Shown: positions 14,794 through 25,023, numbered from the stretch's first letter. The stretch is 34,673 nucleotides of DNA from Streptomyces coryli (GCF_011044975.1 NZ_JAAKZV010000065.1:1-34673), one strand, 5' to 3'. Notes: generated by a model not told the origin, from the letters alone. Numbers and translations are program-made.

Positions 14794-15540
14794 TCAGCGC
14801 GGGGTGAGAACGCAGAACTCGTTGCCCTCGGGGTCGGCGAGGACCTTCCACGGGACGTCGTCGCCCTGGCCCACGTCGGCGTCCGTCGCGCCGAGCGCCC
14901 GCAGCCGGGCCACCTCCGCCGCCTGGTCGTCGCCCGGGTACGGGCTGAGGTCGAGATGAAGGCGGTTCCAGCCGGTCTTCACGTCGGGCGTGCGGATGAA
15001 CTCGAGATACGGGCCGACCCCCTTGGCGGAGCGCAGCGCCGCGACGTCCTCGGTCGCCTTGTGCACGGTCCAGTCCATCGCCTCGCCCCAGAACCGGGCC
15101 ATGGCCCGCGGGTCCGCGCAGTCGACCACCACCGCGGCGATCGGCCCGGTGCCCTCGTAGACCGGGTGCGGCGCGAGCACGCAGAACTCATTGCCCGCGG
15201 GGTCGGCGAGGACCGTCCACGACACGTCGTCGCCCTGACCCACGTCGGCGTCCGTCGCGCCGAGGTCCTTCAGCCGCGCGACCAGCTCCGCCTGATGGGT
15301 GGCGGAGGTGGTGGCCAGGTCGATGTGCAGGCGATTCTTCACGGTCTTGGGTTCCGGCACGCGCATCACGTCGATGAAGAGCGTGCTCGGATCGGGATAC
15401 GGAACGCCCTCGGGCAGCACGTTGGTCACGACGCCGGGCACCTCGACCTCCGTGCCCCAGCCAAGGGCATCCGCCCAGAACCGGCCGAGCACGGAGTCGT
15501 CCCCGGCCTTCATCGCAATCTGCACCAGCCTCGTCGCCAT
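14794..15540 (-). CDS. Two-domain VOC (glyoxalase/bleomycin-resistance-like) protein
   Basis: A 248-residue protein made of two tandem VOC domains of the Glyoxalase_6 type (about residues 1-122 and 125-248), each ending with the near-identical block TDADVGQGDDV-W-VLADP-GNEFCVL. The repeat shows an internal duplication. Such proteins include dioxygenase-like and antibiotic-binding members, but metal ligands are not obvious, so enzyme activity is open. The ATG at 15540 has only a weak ribosome binding site, and a TAGAAT just upstream could be a -10 element for a nearly leaderless transcript. It is first in an operon with the SDR. Confidence 0.88.
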   Translation of the reverse strand: MATRLVQIAMKAGDDSVLGRFWADALGWGTEVEVPGVVTNVLPEGVPYPDPSTLFIDVMRVPEPKTVKNRLHIDLATTSATHQAELVARLKDLGATDADVGQGDDVSWTVLADPAGNEFCVLAPHPVYEGTGPIAAVVVDCADPRAMARFWGEAMDWTVHKATEDVAALRSAKGVGPYLEFIRTPDVKTGWNRLHLDLSPYPGDDQAAEVARLRALGATDADVGQGDDVPWKVLADPEGNEFCVLTPR

Positions 15541-15571
15541 GGCACCGATTCTAGGCCTGAAAAAGTTACGA

Positions 15572-15693
15572 GAAACTTCCGGACTCTCTGGGATCTCAAC
15601 CTAGGAACGCGGCCGTCGTTGGTCAAGGTCGTCAGCCGGTCTGGCCGTAAATAGCCCCTCCGGAAGTTTCGGCGAAGAGCAGAAAGTTTTTCT
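15572..15693. promoter_or_regulatory. GAAA/TTTC repeats upstream of the xylanase gene
   Basis: GAAACTTCCGG (15572-15582) and its exact inverse CCGGAAGTTTC (15660-15670) flank 77 bp, and a third element AGAAAGTTTTTCT (15681-15693) is itself palindromic. Repeats of GAAA and TTTC are known upstream of Streptomyces xylanase genes and act in xylan-dependent control. GTTGAC (15703-15708) and GTCAAC (15717-15722) form a further inverted repeat, and its TTGACG may be the -35 element. The 5' region of 248 bp between the VOC and xylanase genes otherwise holds no gene. Confidence 0.5.
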
Positions 15694-15707
15694 ACGGGAG
15701 GTGTTGA

Positions 15708-17213
<1,506 letters not shown>

Positions 17214-17224
17214 GGCAGGCAGGA

Positions 17225-18655
17225 TCAGCGCTGCGGAGCCGGGAAGGCGACCGGGCTCCGGTTGCCGGCCCGGTTCACGGCGCGGACGCCGAAGAAGACG
17301 TTGTCCTTGGACAGGTCCACGGTGTGCCGGGTCGCATCGCCCACCTTGATCACGTGGGTCCACTCCGGCGCGGTGGTCTCCCGCCACACCACCTCGTAGC
17401 CCGCCAGGTCCGGCTCCGTGCCGCGGTCCCAGACCAGCTCCGTGTCGTTCGTCAGGGAGCTGGTCAGGATCTTGGCATTGCGCGGCGTCCCCGGCGCCTG
17501 CGCGAGCGTCCACAGCGCCGCGCCGTTGACCCGCGCCACCCGCGCGATGTAGCCGAAGTCGCAGAACTCCGGCAGATCGCCGTACTGCTTGCCGTCCTCG
17601 ACCCGCACGTCCTGGTGCTGGTGCGCGTAATCCTCGGCCGGCTCGGTGAAGCGGGCGGCGGGATAGCCGCGTTCGAGGAAGGGGATGTGGTCGCCGCCGC
17701 GCAGATAGCGGTCGCGGCGGTAGATCACCCGTACGTCCATGCCGGTCGCGTCATTGACCGCCACATCGCGTACGAAACGGGCCAGCTGCCGCGACGGCGA
17801 GTCGTTCTCGCCGCCGACTGAGCGGCGGGTATTGGCCTCCTCCGGCGTCTCCGAGGTGGGCACGCCCTCCGCGAAGAGCCGGACCGTATACGGGTCGCGG
17901 GTGCCGTCGTCGGCGGTTGAGCTGCCGACGATGTCGTCGGTGAACATGCCCTGCACGTTCGTGCCCGCGGCCTTGAACCGCTCCGCCATGTGAGCCGCCC
18001 CGAGCAGCCCCTGCTCCTCGCCCGCGACCGCCGCGAAGACGATGGTCGCGGCCGGGCGGCGGGTGGCCATCACCCGCGCCAGCTCCATGGCCACCGCGAC
18101 ACCCGAGGCGTCGTCGTCGGCGCCGGGGGAGTCGGCGGTGGCGTTCATGACGTCGGTGACCCGGGAGTCGTAGTGCCCGGAGACCACGTACACGCGATCG
18201 GGGTCGGCCGAACCGCGCAGGGTGGCCACGACGTTGGTGATCCGGGTGGGCTCCGGGACGCGTGGGACGGGCTCCTGGATGTACGACTGGAGCTCCACGG
18301 TCATGCGGCCGCCGGAGGCCGCCGCATACCGCTTCAGCTCGGCATGGATCCAGTCGCGGGCGGCGCCGATGCCGCGCTTCGGGTCGTCCTGCGTGGACAG
18401 GGTGTGCCGGGTGCCGAAGGCGGCGAGGCGGCGGACGATCGCCTCGATCCGGCCGGGGTCGATCTCCTTGAGCAGCGCGCGCAGTTCCCGGCCCGGGCGC
18501 TGCGCGGTGGGCGGAAGGCCGGCGGACTCCTGGGCGGAGGCCGTGCCGGCGCCGCCGGCGAAGGTGGCGCCGGCCGCGGCCGTCACGGCGGCCGCGGCCA
18601 GTACGGATCTGCGGGGTGGGGTGGCGGGCTGCTGAGCCATGCGTGTCATGGTCAT
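17225..18655 (-). CDS. Tat-exported M28 family metallopeptidase with C-terminal FnIII-like domain
   Basis: A 476-residue secreted zinc aminopeptidase-like protein. The N terminus has a twin-arginine signal (PPRRSVLAAAAV, about residues 13-24) ending near ASAQES. The peptidase domain shows the M28 co-catalytic metal pattern: SGHYDSR (His), PGADDDASG (bridging Asp), AGEEQGLLG (catalytic and metal Glu), MFTDDIVG (Asp) and EDYAHQHQD (His). The last about 95 residues resemble a fibronectin type III fold (WDRGTEPDLAGYEVVWRET...). Several ATGs are possible; 18655 is used, with 18649 or 18640 as alternatives, none with a strong ribosome binding site. It converges on the xylanase gene 11 bp away. It may follow the epoxide hydrolase gene in one transcript. 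Confidence 0.92.
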   Translation of the reverse strand: MTMTRMAQQPATPPRRSVLAAAAVTAAAGATFAGGAGTASAQESAGLPPTAQRPGRELRALLKEIDPGRIEAIVRRLAAFGTRHTLSTQDDPKRGIGAARDWIHAELKRYAAASGGRMTVELQSYIQEPVPRVPEPTRITNVVATLRGSADPDRVYVVSGHYDSRVTDVMNATADSPGADDDASGVAVAMELARVMATRRPAATIVFAAVAGEEQGLLGAAHMAERFKAAGTNVQGMFTDDIVGSSTADDGTRDPYTVRLFAEGVPTSETPEEANTRRSVGGENDSPSRQLARFVRDVAVNDATGMDVRVIYRRDRYLRGGDHIPFLERGYPAARFTEPAEDYAHQHQDVRVEDGKQYGDLPEFCDFGYIARVARVNGAALWTLAQAPGTPRNAKILTSSLTNDTELVWDRGTEPDLAGYEVVWRETTAPEWTHVIKVGDATRHTVDLSKDNVFFGVRAVNRAGNRSPVAFPAPQR

Positions 18656-18711
18656 GCAAGAAGCGGACCCTGGCAAGACACGCAGGGCACGCGCGGCCGG
18701 CCCGTGTGGGT

Positions 18712-19866
18712 TCAGCCCGCCGTCCGGAAGAAGGCGCGCAGATCGGCGACGAGTTCGGCCGGCGCCTGCAGCGCGGCGAAGTGGCCGCCCGCGTCGATGT
18801 CGGTCCACCGGGTGATGCGGTGGGCGCCGGCGGCCAGGCCGCGGATGGCGCGGTCGCCGCGGAAGTTGACGACGGCGGTGGGCACGCCGGAGACGGTGGC
18901 CGGGACGCCCCAGCTTTCGCTGCCGGTCTCCAGGTAGAGGCGGGCAGCGGAGCCGGCGGTGTTGGTCAGCCACAGGATGGTGGTGTTGGTCAGCACCGTG
19001 TCGCGGTCGACGGGGGTCTGCGCGGTGGTCGTGGGGTCGTGGTCGACGTACCACTCCAGGTTCCAGGCCAGCTGCCCGGCCGGGGAGTCGGTCAGGGCGT
19101 AGGCGAGGGTCTGCGGGCGGGTGCTCATCTGGGTGGCGTAGCCGTTGTGGCCGTACCACCACAGCTCGTTCTCCTCCGCCTGGACCCGCTCGGCCTCGGT
19201 GAGGTTCGCCAGCTGGCCGGGATCGCCCGCGAAGGCCGCGTTGGCCAGGGCGTTGAGGTGCACGCCGAGGACGCGCTCGGGTGCGGCGCGGCCGACCTCG
19301 GCGGCGATGATCGAGCCGAAGTCGCCGCCCTGGGCGCCGTAGCGGCCGTAGCCGAGCCGGGCCATCAGCTCGGTGCAGGCCCGGGCGATGCGGGCCGGGC
19401 CCCAGCCGGGCGCGGTGGTGGGGCCTGAGAAGGCGAAGCCGGGCAGCGACGGGGCCACGACGTGGAAGGCGTCGGCCGGGTCGCCGCCATGGGCCGCCGG
19501 GTCGGTGAGCGGGCCGATGACGCCGGCGAAGTCGGCGATGGTGCTGGGCCAGCCGTGCAGGAGCAGCAGCGGGGTGGCGTCCGGCTCGGGCGAGGGCGCG
19601 TGCACGAAGTGCAGGTGCTGGCCGTCGACGGTGGTCGTGTACTGCGGCAGGGCGTTCAGGCGGGCCTCCTGGGCGCGCCAGTCGTAGCCGCTCGCCCAGT
19701 GGCCGACGAGGTTCTGCAGATACGGCCGGGCGACGCCGTAGTCCCAGCCGGTCCCGGGCAGCTGATCGGGCCAGCGGGTGAGTACCAGCCGCTGGGTCAG
19801 GTCGTCGAGCTCGGCCTGCGGGATGTCGATCTCGAAGGGCCTGATGTCCTGATGCGCGGTGTCCAT
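18712..19866 (-). CDS. Epoxide hydrolase (alpha/beta hydrolase with EHN domain)
   Basis: A 384-residue protein of the microsomal-type epoxide hydrolase family. The N-terminal EHN domain (about residues 8-115) has the family's [15 protein letters not shown] start and the [15 protein letters not shown] segment. The hydrolase core shows oxyanion-hole HGWP (104-107), the nucleophile Asp182 in GAQGGDFGS, and the C-terminal His in [10 protein letters not shown] pair of Tyr in the lid, which would polarise the epoxide, can be sought in LWWYGHNGY. The protein lacks a signal and is cytosolic. It is 20 bp downstream of the EEP gene on the same strand and likely co-transcribed. Substrate unknown. Confidence 0.92.
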   Translation of the reverse strand: MDTAHQDIRPFEIDIPQAELDDLTQRLVLTRWPDQLPGTGWDYGVARPYLQNLVGHWASGYDWRAQEARLNALPQYTTTVDGQHLHFVHAPSPEPDATPLLLLHGWPSTIADFAGVIGPLTDPAAHGGDPADAFHVVAPSLPGFAFSGPTTAPGWGPARIARACTELMARLGYGRYGAQGGDFGSIIAAEVGRAAPERVLGVHLNALANAAFAGDPGQLANLTEAERVQAEENELWWYGHNGYATQMSTRPQTLAYALTDSPAGQLAWNLEWYVDHDPTTTAQTPVDRDTVLTNTTILWLTNTAGSAARLYLETGSESWGVPATVSGVPTAVVNFRGDRAIRGLAAGAHRITRWTDIDAGGHFAALQAPAELVADLRAFFRTAG

Positions 19867-19886
19867 ACTGCGACGGTAGGACGAGG

Positions 19887-20729
19887 TCAGGTCAGGTTCA
19901 GCTCGGCGCGCACCAGGTTGTGGTCCGAGTGCGCGCTGGTGTGCACGCGTTGCTTCTGCGGCTCGATGGCGCCGCGGGAGAAGATGTAGTCGAACTTGAG
20001 GTGCCAGTCGGTCGTCACCTCGCAGGCGGCGTCGGACGGGGGCCTGCACTGCGGGTCGGCGTCCGTGGCCACTTTCCACATCGGGGCGATCTCGGGGGAG
20101 TCGGGGACGGCGTTGAAGTCGCCGATGGCGATCGCGCGCTTGTGCCGGGCGAAGACCGCGGCGAAGCGGCGGGTCTGGTCGGCCCTGACCGGTTCCTGGC
20201 TCCGCTCGGCGAGGTGGGTGTTGAAGACCCGGACGGAGCGGCCGTCCACCTTGGTGGTGACCGCCAGGTACCCCCGGTCCTCGGAGCCGCCGTCGGGGTA
20301 TTCCGTGTTCGTCCGGTCCGTCATCGGCGCGGCCGAGAGGATCGCATTGCCGTACGCCCCGGGGCTCCACGGGGTGCCGCCGCAGCGGCCCATCTTCCGG
20401 AGCACCATCCCGTACTCGACGTGGTAGACCAGCCCGTGCCGGTGCTCCAGATACTCCCGGATCCGCTCGACATCGCGCTGGCACGCCTCCTGCAGTCCGA
20501 TGACCTGCGGCGCGTACTTGGCGATGTCCGCCGCCCGGCCGGCGTTCTGCTCACTGCCGCAGGGATTGCAGATGTTCCAGGTCATGACCCGGTTCGCTAC
20601 GACGTCCCGGGCGGGCTCGACGGGCTGTGCCGTATTGGTGGGGGAACAGCTCGGCGCACTGGGGCCGAGGAGCATCAGGCAGCCCACGATCACGGCTCCG
20701 GTGAGCCACCGCGTGCCCCGTCCGAACAC
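19887..20729 (-). CDS. Secreted endonuclease/exonuclease/phosphatase (EEP) family protein, copy 1
   Basis: A 280-residue DNase I-fold protein with an N-terminal signal or anchor helix (residues 5-25). Catalytic motifs are complete: TWNICN (metal Asn), IGLQEAC (Glu), FNTHLAE (His), AIGDFNAVP (Asp/Asn), KFDYIF (Asp) and HSDHNLV (Asp-His). Six Cys in the mature region (CNPC, QEAC, GRCGG, PQC, AAC) recur at the same places in the second copy at 23989-24888, suggesting disulfides and an extracellular site. It could cleave nucleic acid, a phospholipid or an inositol phosphate. The GTG at 20729 is set by a strong GGAGGAGGAG 3 to 12 bases upstream. It is divergent from the PF04672 methyltransferase gene. 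Confidence 0.9.
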   Translation of the reverse strand: MFGRGTRWLTGAVIVGCLMLLGPSAPSCSPTNTAQPVEPARDVVANRVMTWNICNPCGSEQNAGRAADIAKYAPQVIGLQEACQRDVERIREYLEHRHGLVYHVEYGMVLRKMGRCGGTPWSPGAYGNAILSAAPMTDRTNTEYPDGGSEDRGYLAVTTKVDGRSVRVFNTHLAERSQEPVRADQTRRFAAVFARHKRAIAIGDFNAVPDSPEIAPMWKVATDADPQCRPPSDAACEVTTDWHLKFDYIFSRGAIEPQKQRVHTSAHSDHNLVRAELNLT

Positions 20730-20801
20730 CTGCTCCTCCTCCGCGTGGAGATCGCGTCTAACATGCAGCCTAACCGGCAGAGTTGAGGGCGTGAGAGCTG
20801 G

Positions 20802-21623
20802 ATGACGGACAGACCGGACGACACGGGGCACGTAGATCTCCGGGTGGATGTGCCGCACTCCGCGCGGGTGTACGACTACCTCCTCGGCGGCAAGGACAAC
20901 TACGCCGCCGACCGCGCCGCGGGTGACGCCTCGGCCGCCGCCTGGCCGAGCCTGCCGACCTCGATGAAGCAGACCCGGATCTTCATGCACCGGGTGACGC
21001 GCACCCTCGCCGCGCAGTACGGAATGCGCCAGTTCCTCGACATCGGCACCGGCATCCCGACCCCGCCGAACCTGCACGAGGTCGCCCAGGAGGTCGCCCC
21101 CGAATCGCGGGTGGTCTACGTCGACAACGACCCCATCGTGCTCGCCCACGCCCGCGCGCTGCTGCAGAGCAGCCCCGAGGGCAGGACCGGCTACATCCAG
21201 GCGGACATGCGCGACCCCGAGGCGATCCTGAACGACCCGAAGCTGCACAAGGTCCTCGACCTCAAGCAGCCGGTGGTGCTCTCGGTCATCGCCGTCGTCC
21301 ACTTCATCCTCGACAAGGACGACCCGCAGGGCCTCGTCGCGCGCCTGCTGCGCGAGCTGGCGCCGGGCAGCTTCCTGGCGCTCACCGTCTTCACCGGGGA
21401 CACCGACCCGGAGCGGGTCGCCGGGGTGGGCCGGGAGTACAACGAGCGCGGCATCCCGCTGCAGATCCGCGACCGGGCGGAGGCCGAGCGGTTCTTCGCC
21501 GGCCTCGAGCTGATCGAGCCGGGCGTCAGCCTGGTGCACCACTGGCGGCCGGACGGGATGAGCGAGCAGGTGCCCGACTCGCACATCGCGATGTACGGCG
21601 GCGTGGCCCGTAAAAATGCCTGA
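20802..21623 (+). CDS. S-adenosyl methyltransferase of the PF04672 (DUF574) family
   Basis: A 273-residue member of an actinobacteria-specific SAM methyltransferase family. Diagnostic family segments are SARVYDYLLGGKDNYAADR near the N terminus, FLDIGTGIPTPPNLHEVA as the SAM-binding loop, VYVDNDPIVLAHARALL and FTGDTDPE. Targets of this family are mostly unknown; members often lie next to regulators or secondary-metabolism genes. The ATG at 20802 is used with only a modest GAGAG upstream. A TGACG-rich repeat starts at its stop codon. It sits between a divergent EEP gene and two co-oriented beta-propeller genes. Confidence 0.95.
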   Translation: MTDRPDDTGHVDLRVDVPHSARVYDYLLGGKDNYAADRAAGDASAAAWPSLPTSMKQTRIFMHRVTRTLAAQYGMRQFLDIGTGIPTPPNLHEVAQEVAPESRVVYVDNDPIVLAHARALLQSSPEGRTGYIQADMRDPEAILNDPKLHKVLDLKQPVVLSVIAVVHFILDKDDPQGLVARLLRELAPGSFLALTVFTGDTDPERVAGVGREYNERGIPLQIRDRAEAERFFAGLELIEPGVSLVHHWRPDGMSEQVPDSHIAMYGGVARKNA

Positions 21624-21667
21624 CGCTACGTCAGATTCGCGACACAACTGATGCAGCGTATGACGTA
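21621..21667. promoter_or_regulatory. TGACG repeats in the leader of the propeller operon
   Basis: TGACG-CTA-CGTCA (21621-21633) is a perfect 5-bp inverted repeat that includes the methyltransferase stop codon. A further TGACGTA (21661-21667) is the exact inverse of TACGTCA (21627-21633). The three TGACG half-sites could be an operator for the downstream genes or a weak terminator. Confidence 0.35.
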
Positions 21668-21724
21668 TGTTCATGCCGGGTGCATGCCAATAGGCTGAGC
21701 GACCTTCGCGGCCTGGGGGGTCTC

Positions 21725-22807
21725 GTGAACGGTCTCCGTGCGCTCGTCGTCAGCCTAGTGATCGCGTGTACGGCGGTGGTGTGCCCGGCCGCGCAGCCGG
21801 CCACCGCCGCCGTGGCGCCGAGCTGGTCCGCGCTGCCGGTCCCGCCGGCGGCACCGGACGCGTGGGTGAGCGATCTCGCCGCCCGCGGGGCGGGGGAGGC
21901 GTGGGCGACCGGGTCCGAGCCGACCGCCGAGGGGCGGCGGCCGCTCCTGTACCGCGGGGACGGCGCGGCGTGGAGCCGGGACACCACCTTCCCCGGCGCC
22001 GACGGGCGCGGCTATCTCGGCACGGTGCAGTTCGTCGGCGACGAGGTGTGGATTCTCCGCGGCCTCGAAGGACCCGCGGAGATTCTGCGCCGGTCGGCGG
22101 GCGGATCGTGGAGCACCATCCCGGTGCCCCAAGAACTGTGGTGGTACCAGGGGTTCACCGCGGTGCCGGGCGCCGCCTGGGTGACCGGCGAGGACAGCAC
22201 CGGGATGAAGCTGCTGCATTACGACGGTTCCGGCTGGACCGACCAGGCCGTCCCGGACGGGGTGCTGTCCCTGATGGGGATCACCGCCCGTACCGCCACT
22301 GACGCCTGGGCCTGGGCGAACAGCGCCACCGGCGGCGGGGACATCGTCCTGCACTGGAACGGCAAGGCGTGGCGCGACGCGAAGGTGCCGCTGCCGCCGA
22401 GCAGCAGCGTGCACCAGATGCTCCTCGAACCGGGCGGCCGGGTCACCATCAGCGGCCGGCACTCCCTGGGCGACGGGGCCGGGTACCGCACGTTTGTGAT
22501 GACCGGGGACGGGCGCACCTGGCGCACCACCTACCCCGTGCTGCCGGACAACGCCTACACCGAGAACATGGCCCGCGGCCCGGACGGCGCGCTGTGGCTG
22601 CCGCTGATCAGCGACCGCGCCTTCCAGTCCAAGTACGCGCGGATCGACGGCCGCCGCGTCTCGTATTCCTACGGCCCCGAGCGCACGAACGCGATCGAGG
22701 TGAGCCCGGATGTGCTGGCGCGGGCCGGATCCTCGCTGCTGTCCTTCGGAACCGTCGAGATCTACGGCTCGAAGCCGAATCTGATGAGCGAGCGGCTGGG
22801 AGGCTGA
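21725..22807 (+). CDS. Secreted beta-propeller-like repeat protein, copy 1
   Basis: A 360-residue exported protein with a signal peptide (residues 1-27, ending QPATAAVAP). The mature part is built of roughly 45-55-residue repeats, each with an Ala/Val-Trp strand and then a Trp-containing strand (GEAWATGSE / GAAWSRDTT; DEVWILRG / GSWSTIPVP; GAAWVTGED / SGWTDQAVP; DAWAWANS / KAWRDAKVP), as in blade-forming propeller proteins with Asp-box-like turns. No catalytic residues are evident, so binding of a polymer or a partner is likely. The GTG at 21725 follows a GGGGGG run by 5 bases; the longer start at 21680 lacks one. The second copy starts 2 bp after its stop. Confidence 0.8.
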   Translation: MNGLRALVVSLVIACTAVVCPAAQPATAAVAPSWSALPVPPAAPDAWVSDLAARGAGEAWATGSEPTAEGRRPLLYRGDGAAWSRDTTFPGADGRGYLGTVQFVGDEVWILRGLEGPAEILRRSAGGSWSTIPVPQELWWYQGFTAVPGAAWVTGEDSTGMKLLHYDGSGWTDQAVPDGVLSLMGITARTATDAWAWANSATGGGDIVLHWNGKAWRDAKVPLPPSSSVHQMLLEPGGRVTISGRHSLGDGAGYRTFVMTGDGRTWRTTYPVLPDNAYTENMARGPDGALWLPLISDRAFQSKYARIDGRRVSYSYGPERTNAIEVSPDVLARAGSSLLSFGTVEIYGSKPNLMSERLGG

Positions 22808-22809
22808 CC

Positions 22810-23916
22810 ATGGTGCGCCGATTCTGCGTCGCGGCCCTCGCCGCCGCCACGACCCTCGTGACCCTCATGGCCTCGGCCGTGGCGGACACCCAGTCCTGGG
22901 AACACGTTCCGGTCCCGTCCTCGGTGCGCCCGCAGGCCGGGCTGAACGAGGCCGTGGCGCTCGGCCCCGACCGGGCGTGGGCGGTGGGCACCGACGCCGT
23001 CGGCCGCTCGGCGCCCGGCTTCCCGCTGGTGCTGCGCTGGGACGGCACAGCGTGGCAGCGCCAGGGCCTGCCCGGGACCGGCTGGCAGGGCGAGCTGCTG
23101 TCCGTCGCCGCCGCTTCACCGAGCTCCGTCTGGGCCGTCGGCCGCGACACGGCGGGCGCCACCCGGCTGCTCCGCCACGACGGGACCGCCTGGTCGGAGA
23201 GCCGGGCGCCGCGCGGCGTCGCGCTGACCAAGGTCGTCGCCGGCGGCGGGGAGACCTGGCTGATCGGCACGCGCGACGGCGCGCAGGCCCTGCTGCGCAG
23301 GGACGGGCGCGGCTGGCAGGATGTGCCGGCGCCACCGGGAGCCGTGTACGGGCTGCACATCCTGGCCGCCGACGACGTGTGGGCCGCGGGCGAGTACAAC
23401 GGCGCCGCCGTGTCCCATTGGAACGGCAAGGAGTGGCAGCAGACGCTCGTGGACGGGTTCCCGCGCTCGGCCGTGGGCAGCGTGCTGGCGGTCTCGCCGA
23501 CCGAGGTGTGGGCGGGCGGCACGGCCGGATTCGTCGGCGGTCCGGTGGGGCGGCCGATTCCGCCGCTGCTGGCCCGCTGGGACGGGCAGGCGTGGAGCAA
23601 GGTGACCATGCCGACCGACTTCGGCGGTGTCACCGCACTGACGCCCACCACGTCAGGAGAACTGGGCTGGGTCGCCGTGGCCCGCTCGCAGAAGTGGGGC
23701 CCGCCGGGCAGCTACCCGCCGCTCGTCCCCGGACCTGACTTCCTCGCCTGGAACGGCCAGACCTTCACCGAGCACAGCGAACCGGCGGTGGCAGGCGAGG
23801 GCGACTCCCAGACGCTGCGGCTGGCGCCGGTGCCGGGCACGTCGACCGTGTGGTCGGTCGGCCGCGCGGCCGGCCCCGAGGGCACCTTCGCGCCGCGCAT
23901 TCTTCGCTTCGGCTGA
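22810..23916 (+). CDS. Secreted beta-propeller-like repeat protein, copy 2
   Basis: A 368-residue exported paralogue of the preceding gene. The signal peptide spans about residues 1-25 (ending ASAVADT). Repeats are clearer than in copy 1: DRAWAVGTD / LVLRWDGTAWQ; SSVWAVGRD / LLRHDGTAWSE; ETWLIGTRD / LLRRDGRGWQD; DDVWAAGEY / SHWNGKEWQQ; TEVWAGGTA / ARWDGQAWSK; then STVWSVGRA near the end. This gives about seven blades. Its ATG is 2 bp from the upstream stop, so the two are co-translated from one transcript. The function is unknown; a scaffold or glycan-binding role is inference. A secreted EEP gene follows 72 bp downstream. Confidence 0.84.
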   Translation: MVRRFCVAALAAATTLVTLMASAVADTQSWEHVPVPSSVRPQAGLNEAVALGPDRAWAVGTDAVGRSAPGFPLVLRWDGTAWQRQGLPGTGWQGELLSVAAASPSSVWAVGRDTAGATRLLRHDGTAWSESRAPRGVALTKVVAGGGETWLIGTRDGAQALLRRDGRGWQDVPAPPGAVYGLHILAADDVWAAGEYNGAAVSHWNGKEWQQTLVDGFPRSAVGSVLAVSPTEVWAGGTAGFVGGPVGRPIPPLLARWDGQAWSKVTMPTDFGGVTALTPTTSGELGWVAVARSQKWGPPGSYPPLVPGPDFLAWNGQTFTEHSEPAVAGEGDSQTLRLAPVPGTSTVWSVGRAAGPEGTFAPRILRFG

Positions 23917-23988
23917 ACAGATTGCAATCGAGAACCGTACGAGAGGGGGAGTGTGCCTGGAACCAGCCGATAGAGAAGGGAAATGGGC

Positions 23989-24888
23989 ATGATTCGGGGG
24001 AAACGCAACACGGGCGCCGCGTCCCTGCTCGCACTGGCGGCGGTGGTGCCGGCCGCGATCCTGCTGCCGCAGAGCGGGCAGCAGGAGGCCGAGGGAACGG
24101 CGGACCGGCCGGCCCGCGCCGACGTGGGTGACGGCGTCCGGGCGGCGGCGGGTAAAGCGCCACAACGCGCTGCATTCGCAAACCGCGTGGCCACGTTCAA
24201 CGTCTGCAACCCGTGCGACCAGCTGACGAAGGCCGAGGTCATAGCCGCCGAGATCGCGACATACCGCCCGCAGGTCATCGGCCTCCAGGAGATCTGCGTA
24301 CGGCAGTCCGCCCGGGTGCGCGACATCCTGCGCAGCGGGTACGGCCTGCGCTACCACCTCCAGCACGGCAGCGTGGTCGAGCACCTCGGCCGCTGCGGCG
24401 GCACCCCGTGGGACCCGGGGAACTTCGGCAACGCGGTGCTCTCCGCCGCGCCGATTTCCAGCCCGGTGGTGCAGAAGTATCCTCGCGGCGGCAGCGAGCC
24501 CCGCGGCTACGTCGCCGTCACCACCAGCGTCGCCGGCCGCCAGGTCCGCGTCTTCACCACCCACCTCGCCGAGGCCGCACAGGCCGCGGTCCGCGCCGAA
24601 CAGGTCCGCTTCCTGGCCGACCGGGCCCGCCAACACCCGGGCGCCATCGTGCTCGGCGACCTCAACGCCACCCCGGACGCGCCGGAGCTGACGCCGCTGT
24701 GGAACGGCTTCCGCGACGCCGACCCGGCCTGCGAGCCGCCCGGGAGCGGCGGATGCCAGGCCACCCATCCCGGGGTCCGGAAGAAGTTCGACTACGTCTT
24801 CCTCGACCGCGGGCGCTACACCCCGCGCGGCGTGGGCGTCCACGACACTTACTCCGACCACAGCCTGGTCCACGCCGACCTGAGCTGA
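23989..24888 (+). CDS. Secreted endonuclease/exonuclease/phosphatase (EEP) family protein, copy 2
   Basis: A 299-residue paralogue of the EEP protein at 19887-20729. It has a signal peptide (about residues 1-28) and a longer disordered spacer before the catalytic domain. Motifs are complete: [50 protein letters not shown] and YSDHSLV. All six Cys of the mature first copy are conserved. The ATG at 23989 is preferred over 23983 because AAGGG is 8 bases upstream of it. It is the last gene of a same-strand series (methyltransferase, propeller 1, propeller 2, EEP 2). An external hydrolase of DNA, phospholipid or phosphate esters is likely; the substrate is not determinable. Confidence 0.9.
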   Translation: MIRGKRNTGAASLLALAAVVPAAILLPQSGQQEAEGTADRPARADVGDGVRAAAGKAPQRAAFANRVATFNVCNPCDQLTKAEVIAAEIATYRPQVIGLQEICVRQSARVRDILRSGYGLRYHLQHGSVVEHLGRCGGTPWDPGNFGNAVLSAAPISSPVVQKYPRGGSEPRGYVAVTTSVAGRQVRVFTTHLAEAAQAAVRAEQVRFLADRARQHPGAIVLGDLNATPDAPELTPLWNGFRDADPACEPPGSGGCQATHPGVRKKFDYVFLDRGRYTPRGVGVHDTYSDHSLVHADLS

Positions 24889-24897
24889 CGTCGAGAG

Positions 24898-24990
24898 CCG
24901 GATATCCGGACCCCGTTCGAACGGGCTGAGCCCATGGCCGAGGATGAGAGGGACTCATGGGACGGGCGTGGCACCTGCCGCGCCCGTCCC
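24898..24990. promoter_or_regulatory. Two perfect palindromes and a 10-bp hairpin in the NRPS leader
   Basis: CCGGATATCCGG (24898-24909) and CCCGTTCGAACGGG (24912-24925) are adjacent perfect palindromes of 12 and 14 bp between the EEP stop (24888) and the NRPS operon start (25024). Further down, GGGACGGGCG (24959-24968) and CGCCCGTCCC (24981-24990) are a perfect 10-bp stem with a 12-base loop, 33 bases before the carrier-protein start. The palindromes may be operators and the hairpin a terminator or attenuator; function is inference. No clear -35/-10 pair is seen. Confidence 0.5.
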
Positions 24991-25023
24991 CGCCGCCGCC
25001 CATTCGCCGAAGGAGCCCAGCCG

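Noticed and set aside
24934-25023. Upstream start of the carrier-protein gene giving a 30-residue extension
   Set aside because: The extension crosses the leader hairpin, is not helix-like, and the AAGGAG site supports 25024.
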